Assembly (NCBI GenBank): GCA_002321305.1
Contig: DCMF01000086.1
Location: forward strand, 1-10,194
Source: Verrucomicrobia bacterium UBA1629
Lineage (GTDB): Bacteria; Verrucomicrobiota; Kiritimatiellia; RFP12; UBA1067
Length of the DNA stretch: 10,194 bases
Direction of reading: 5' to 3'
Shown here: positions 7,954 through 10,194 of the stretch, in pieces
Numbering within the stretch: position 1 is the stretch's first letter
Layout of the letters: each line of letters opens with the position of its first letter
The notes under the pieces: generated by a model
What the model was told of the DNA's origin: nothing
Seen by the model: only the letters and a program-made list of their open reading frames with translations
The model's database searches: none
Translations under genes and position numbers: made by a program

Positions 7954-8834
7954 TTGAAGATTCCCATGTACCAGCGGACGAGTTCGGAGCCGAAGAACAT
8001 CCAGGCGAGACAGCCGAGGCAGATGTACGGGCCGTAGGGGATCTCGACGAACCGACCGAACCGCGTCTTCGACAGCGCAATCAGCGACAGCCCCACGACC
8101 GAGCCGAAGACGGACGAGAGCATCAGCGTGACCAGAACGGCGAGCGGCCCGAACAGCGCGCCGACCGCGCCCATCAGGAAGACGTCCCCCAGCCCCATCG
8201 CCTCGCGCCTGAACACCTTCGAGCCGAGGTAGCGGATCAGCCAGAGAAGGCCGAAGCCAAAGGAAAGGCCGAGCAGGGACTGCTTGATCGGACAGAGGAA
8301 ATAGGTCGATGGGAGCGTGAAAGTGACGTCCGGCGGATAGGCAAACATGACCCAGGAGAAGAAACCGTTGCCGACCACACCGAGAACCATTCCCCCCACG
8401 GTCACGAAGTCCGGCAGAAGCTTGTGGTCGAAGTCAATCATCGAACCGACAATCATCAGGGCGATCCAGATCCACATGAGGACCAGCCGCACGAACGGAC
8501 ACCACAGCGGCTCGTATCCAAGGAAGACAAGCCCGTACTTGTAAAACGCCGCGAGAAAGAGGCAGCCGCCAAGAAGCTCGACGAGAATGTAGCGCGGCGA
8601 GATCGGCGCGCGGCAGTTCGCGCATTTTCCGCGCAGGACAAGCCACGAGAGAATCGGGATGTTCTGGTACCAGCGAATCGCCGCGCCGCATTTCGGGCAG
8701 TGCGACGGCGGACGCACGATCGACTCGCCGCGCGGCACACGCCAGATGACGACGTTCAGGAAGCTCGCGACGCACGCGCCGAGCGCGAAGCTGAACAGCG
8801 ACAGGACCGGCAACATCGACTCACCCATCCACAT
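7950..8834 (-). CDS. pilD: Type IV prepilin peptidase / N-methyltransferase (A24 family)
   Basis: 294 residues, the usual length for the two-domain enzyme. It cleaves leader peptides of type IV pilins and type II secretion pseudopilins at the cytoplasmic face of the membrane and methylates the new N-terminus. The N-terminal region has SFLNVVIWRVPRGESIVRP (24-42) and two CxxC pairs (C46/C49, C71/C74) of the zinc-binding methylase-type insert, then ISPRYILVELLGG. The aspartyl protease part has IDFDHKLLPD (133-142; D134/D136) and the GxGD motif GLGD (214-217; D217). About eight hydrophobic helices are evident. ATG 8834 is favoured because AAGGA lies six bases upstream; M3 and M7 are possible alternatives. 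The equivalent gene is also called gspO; the dedicated system cannot be told. It lies between the heptad array and polA, overlapping the latter by four bases. Confidence 0.95.
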   Translation of the reverse strand: MWMGESMLPVLSLFSFALGACVASFLNVVIWRVPRGESIVRPPSHCPKCGAAIRWYQNIPILSWLVLRGKCANCRAPISPRYILVELLGGCLFLAAFYKYGLVFLGYEPLWCPFVRLVLMWIWIALMIVGSMIDFDHKLLPDFVTVGGMVLGVVGNGFFSWVMFAYPPDVTFTLPSTYFLCPIKQSLLGLSFGFGLLWLIRYLGSKVFRREAMGLGDVFLMGAVGALFGPLAVLVTLMLSSVFGSVVGLSLIALSKTRFGRFVEIPYGPYICLGCLAWMFFGSELVRWYMGIFK

Positions 8835-8843
8835 GTCTCATCC

Positions 8844-8934
8844 TTCCATTCCTCACTTCCGACACCTCATTCCCCACTTCCCACCTCTCATTCCTCACCT
8901 CCCACTTCTCATTTCTCACCCCTCACAACTCATC
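8844..8934 (-). repeat. Array of 13 degenerate heptanucleotides with a 21-base super-period
   Basis: Plus-strand units follow YCTCAYY (for example CCTCATT, TCTCACC, TCCCACT) in unbroken 7-base register for 91 bases. The one unit that departs clearly is TCCGACA at 8858-8864. Position 6 of successive units runs T,C,C,T,C,C,T,C,C,T,C,C,T, so the true period is three heptads (21 bases). On the transcribed minus strand, this gives purine-rich DNA with an ATG every 21 bases (first bases at 8933, 8912, 8891, 8870, 8849). The array fills nearly all of the gap between gpsA and the prepilin peptidase gene. A further TCTCATC at 8836-8842 is offset by one base. Confidence 0.9.
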
Positions 8935-8935
8935 C

Positions 8936-9922
8936 CTACTCCGCCTTGAGCGCGCGCCCCATCATCGCCGCGCACGCCTCCTTCGCGTCAAAGCCCTCGT
9001 AGCAGAGCGCGTAGACCAGTTCGCAGATCGGCATCTCGACGTGCAGGCGTTCGGCGATCTCGTGGACGACCTTCGAGTTCCAGACGCCCTCGGCGACCAT
9101 CTGCATCGAGCCGAGAATCGCGTCAATCTTCTCGCCCTTCCCCAGCCGTTCGCCGACAGCATGGTTGCGCGAATGGACGGACGTGCAGGTGACGATCAGG
9201 TCGCCGATGCCCGCGAGCCCCGACAGCGTCTCGGGACGTCCGCCATAGGCCAGCACGAACCGCTTCATCTCGACGAGCCCGCGCGTGATGAGCGCCGCGC
9301 GCGTATTGTCGCCATAGCCCATGCCGTCCGAACAGCCGACGGCGATCGCGAGGACGTTCTTGACCGCGCCGCCGATCTCGACGCCGACGGGATCCGCCGA
9401 CGTGTAGACGCGGAAGCGCGGACCCGACCAGATCTCCTGCACGCGCTTCGCCTTCGCCGCGTCCGTACACGCCGCGACAATCGCCGTCGGGATGCCGCGC
9501 GAGACCTCCTCGGCGTGCGTCGGCCCGGCGAGCGCGACGAGAGGGCCTGTCCCCAGGATTTCCGCGCCCAAGTCCGTCATGCGGCGGTTCGTCTTCTCGC
9601 AAAGCCCCTTCGTGATGGAGACGACGAGCATGTCCGGCGTGACGAGGCCCTTGAAGCCGCTGACGACGGACGTGAAATACTTCGACGGCGGCGCCAGCAC
9701 GACGACTTCCGCCCCCTTCACCGCTTCGGCACGGGCGGCCGTCAGGTTCAGGTTCGCGGGCAGTTCGACGCCCTTCAGGAACTTCTCGTTCCGCCGCGTC
9801 CGCCTCATCTCCTCGATGTAGTCGGGAAACGCGCCCCACAACGTCACGTCATGCCCGTAGCCCGCCAGGAGGAGCGCATTCGCCGTGCCCCATCCGCCAT
9901 CGCCAATCACTGCAATCTTCAT
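8936..9922 (-). CDS. gpsA: Glycerol-3-phosphate dehydrogenase [NAD(P)+]
   Basis: 328 residues, normal for the family. It reduces dihydroxyacetone phosphate to sn-glycerol-3-phosphate, the backbone for membrane phospholipids, in the cytosol. The N-terminal Rossmann motif is MKIAVIGDGGWGTA (family usual GAGSWG, so A to D and S to G). Other marks are VVLAPPS (74-80), SITKGL (102-107), LAGPTHAEEV (131-140), EIGGAVKNVLAIAVG (182-196) with the expected catalytic lysine K188, GDNTRAALITRGL (204-216), GIGDLIVTCTS (238-248) and SRNHAVG (251-257). The start is fixed by the Rossmann strand at residue 2. There is no real leader: a TATAAT box ends 7 bases before the ATG, and GGA sits only a few bases upstream. 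The gene follows tRNA-Arg by 35 bases and precedes the heptad array. Confidence 0.96.
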   Translation of the reverse strand: MKIAVIGDGGWGTANALLLAGYGHDVTLWGAFPDYIEEMRRTRRNEKFLKGVELPANLNLTAARAEAVKGAEVVVLAPPSKYFTSVVSGFKGLVTPDMLVVSITKGLCEKTNRRMTDLGAEILGTGPLVALAGPTHAEEVSRGIPTAIVAACTDAAKAKRVQEIWSGPRFRVYTSADPVGVEIGGAVKNVLAIAVGCSDGMGYGDNTRAALITRGLVEMKRFVLAYGGRPETLSGLAGIGDLIVTCTSVHSRNHAVGERLGKGEKIDAILGSMQMVAEGVWNSKVVHEIAERLHVEMPICELVYALCYEGFDAKEACAAMMGRALKAE

Positions 9923-9929
9923 GTTCCGT

Positions 9930-9941
9930 ATTATACCAAAA
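9930..9941 (-). promoter_or_regulatory. Extended -10 element directly before gpsA
   Basis: The minus strand reads TTTTGGTATAAT, a perfect TATAAT (9935-9930) with TGG before it, nearly the same as the element before proC. Seven bases (ACGGAAC) separate it from the gpsA ATG, so transcription would begin at or within a base or two of the start codon. The -35 position falls on the end of the tRNA gene and shows no TTGACA match, so the extended -10 would have to carry recognition. Confidence 0.55.
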
Positions 9942-9957
9942 GCGACCGCAAAGCGGG

Positions 9958-10031
9958 TGGGACTGCCGGGAATCGAACCCGGAACCTACGGTTTAGGAAA
10001 CCGTCGCTCTGTCCAGTTGAGCTACAATCCC
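9958..10031 (-). tRNA. tRNA-Arg, anticodon CCU
   Basis: 74 bases fold as a full cloverleaf: acceptor GGGATTG/CAGTCCC with one G-T wobble, D stem GCTC/GAGC with a 9-base loop, anticodon stem ACGGT/ACCGT around TTCCTAA, a 5-base variable loop, and T stem CCGGG/CCCGG around TTCGATT. The anticodon CCT reads AGG, so it charges arginine. The discriminator is A, followed by CCC, so CCA is not encoded and must be added. It has its own promoter about 80 bases upstream and may be cotranscribed with gpsA. Confidence 0.96.
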
Positions 10032-10118
10032 ACGTTTTTTCACGTGTTTTTGAAGTGTTTGTGAAACTGTTGTGAAATTCGCGGAAATTCACAAAACTTT
10101 TCAATCGCTTCGGCGGGT
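10032..10118 (-). other. AT-rich tRNA leader with an imperfect 25-base palindrome
   Basis: This 87-base stretch lies between the tRNA promoter and the tRNA. It is conspicuously AT-rich against the GC-rich surroundings. At 10070-10094 it holds TTGTGAA, 11 bases, TTCACAA, with most inner bases also pairing. A further TTTGTGAAAC lies just before it on the plus strand at 10058-10067. A short CACG/CGTG inverted repeat abuts the tRNA 5' end. I see no gene. It could be an operator, an RNA processing site, or simply spacer. Confidence 0.5.
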
Positions 10119-10148
10119 AGTATATCATGTTGATAAGCGTGAAGTCAA
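10119..10148 (-). promoter_or_regulatory. Sigma70-type promoter of tRNA-Arg
   Basis: On the minus strand, TTGACT (10148-10143) is followed after 18 bases by TATACT (10124-10119), and TGA directly before the -10 gives an extended -10. Both boxes match five of six consensus bases. Transcription would start near 10112, about 80 bases before the mature tRNA, so 5' processing is needed. Confidence 0.7.
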
Positions 10149-10174
10149 TCAGGGTGCGCTACGGACGTCCAAGC

Positions 10175-10193
10175 GGGTGTATGACAAGAAAGT
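10175..10193 (+). repeat. Right copy of the 19-base terminal inverted repeat
   Basis: GGGTGTATGACAAGAAAGT on the plus strand, perfectly matching the reverse complement of bases 1-19. Its ATG (10181-10183) reads ATG ACA AGA AAG to the edge of the window, so a plus-strand gene may begin here, the only one in the window. Upstream of it, 10149-10174 holds no clear promoter or ribosome site beyond GCGGG. The product cannot be known from four codons. Confidence 0.75.
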
Positions 10194-10194
10194 G

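Noticed and set aside
8844..8934. CRISPR array
   Set aside because: Seven-base degenerate units with no spacers and no cas genes.
8424..9002. Plus-strand open frames through the heptad array (Ser/Pro/His/Leu repeats)
   Set aside because: They exist only because the pyrimidine-rich repeat lacks stops on that strand; flanks are antisense to pilD and gpsA.
9938..9957. Possible terminator after tRNA-Arg (CCGC-TTT-GCGG then TCGCTTTT)
   Set aside because: Only a four-base-pair stem and four T, partly overlapping the gpsA -10; too weak to call.
9041..10075. 344-codon open frame on the plus strand
   Set aside because: Antisense to gpsA and running through the tRNA gene, so it cannot be a normal gene.
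9931..10128. 65-codon minus-strand open frame
   Set aside because: It spans the whole tRNA-Arg; the CSSTGQS-type peptide is the usual spurious translation of a tRNA.
1..10194. Circular replicon or phage/plasmid
   Set aside because: The matching ends are inverted, not direct, repeats; no replication, mobilisation or phage genes are present.

Overview
The window is a compact, GC-rich bacterial segment in which every supportable gene lies on the minus strand. The gene complement is a full-length proofreading DNA polymerase I, a type IV prepilin peptidase, a type II secretion F-type membrane protein, a BatA-type von Willebrand factor A protein, an L-rhamnose transporter (RhaT), ProC, GpsA and one tRNA-Arg. 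This fits a Gram-negative-type bacterium. The mix of Bat proteins, RhaT, secretion/pilus genes and high GC would suit the Planctomycetes-Verrucomicrobia-Kiritimatiellota-Lentisphaerota group, but that placement is inference from gene content only and nothing in the window proves it.

Layout in transcription order, from high to low coordinates. (1) A good promoter (TTGACT, 18 bp, TATACT) at about 10119-10148 drives a tRNA-Arg with anticodon CCU at 9958-10031, after an AT-rich leader holding an imperfect palindrome. (2) gpsA (8936-9922) has a TATAAT box only 7 bases from its ATG. A 91-base array of 13 degenerate heptanucleotides separates it from the prepilin peptidase gene (7950-8834), whose stop codon overlaps the start of polA (5194-7953). 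(3) A new promoter at 5149-5154 starts a proC, BatD/DUF4381-like, batA unit (5119 down to 2390), with the last two genes overlapping by ATGA. (4) Another promoter at 2350-2378 starts rhaT (1247-2311), which overlaps by TAATG with the F-type secretion protein (57-1247).

The genes do not form one pathway. The prepilin peptidase (processing and N-methylation of pilins or pseudopilins) and the F protein (inner-membrane platform) belong to the same kind of machine, but sit 6.7 kb apart and are each coupled to an unrelated housekeeping or transport gene. The proC/bat unit pairs proline biosynthesis with a two-gene fragment of a Bat module lacking MoxR and DUF58 here. GpsA makes glycerol-3-phosphate for membrane lipids. 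I see no mobile element, CRISPR array, defence system or secondary-metabolite cluster.

The less ordinary signals are non-coding: the heptad array with a strict 21-base higher-order period, which lays down five ATG codons all in frame with the prepilin peptidase gene; a recurrent extended -10 motif (TGGTATAAT); a possibly leaderless gpsA; a palindrome in the tRNA leader; and a perfect 19-base inverted repeat at the two extreme ends of the window.
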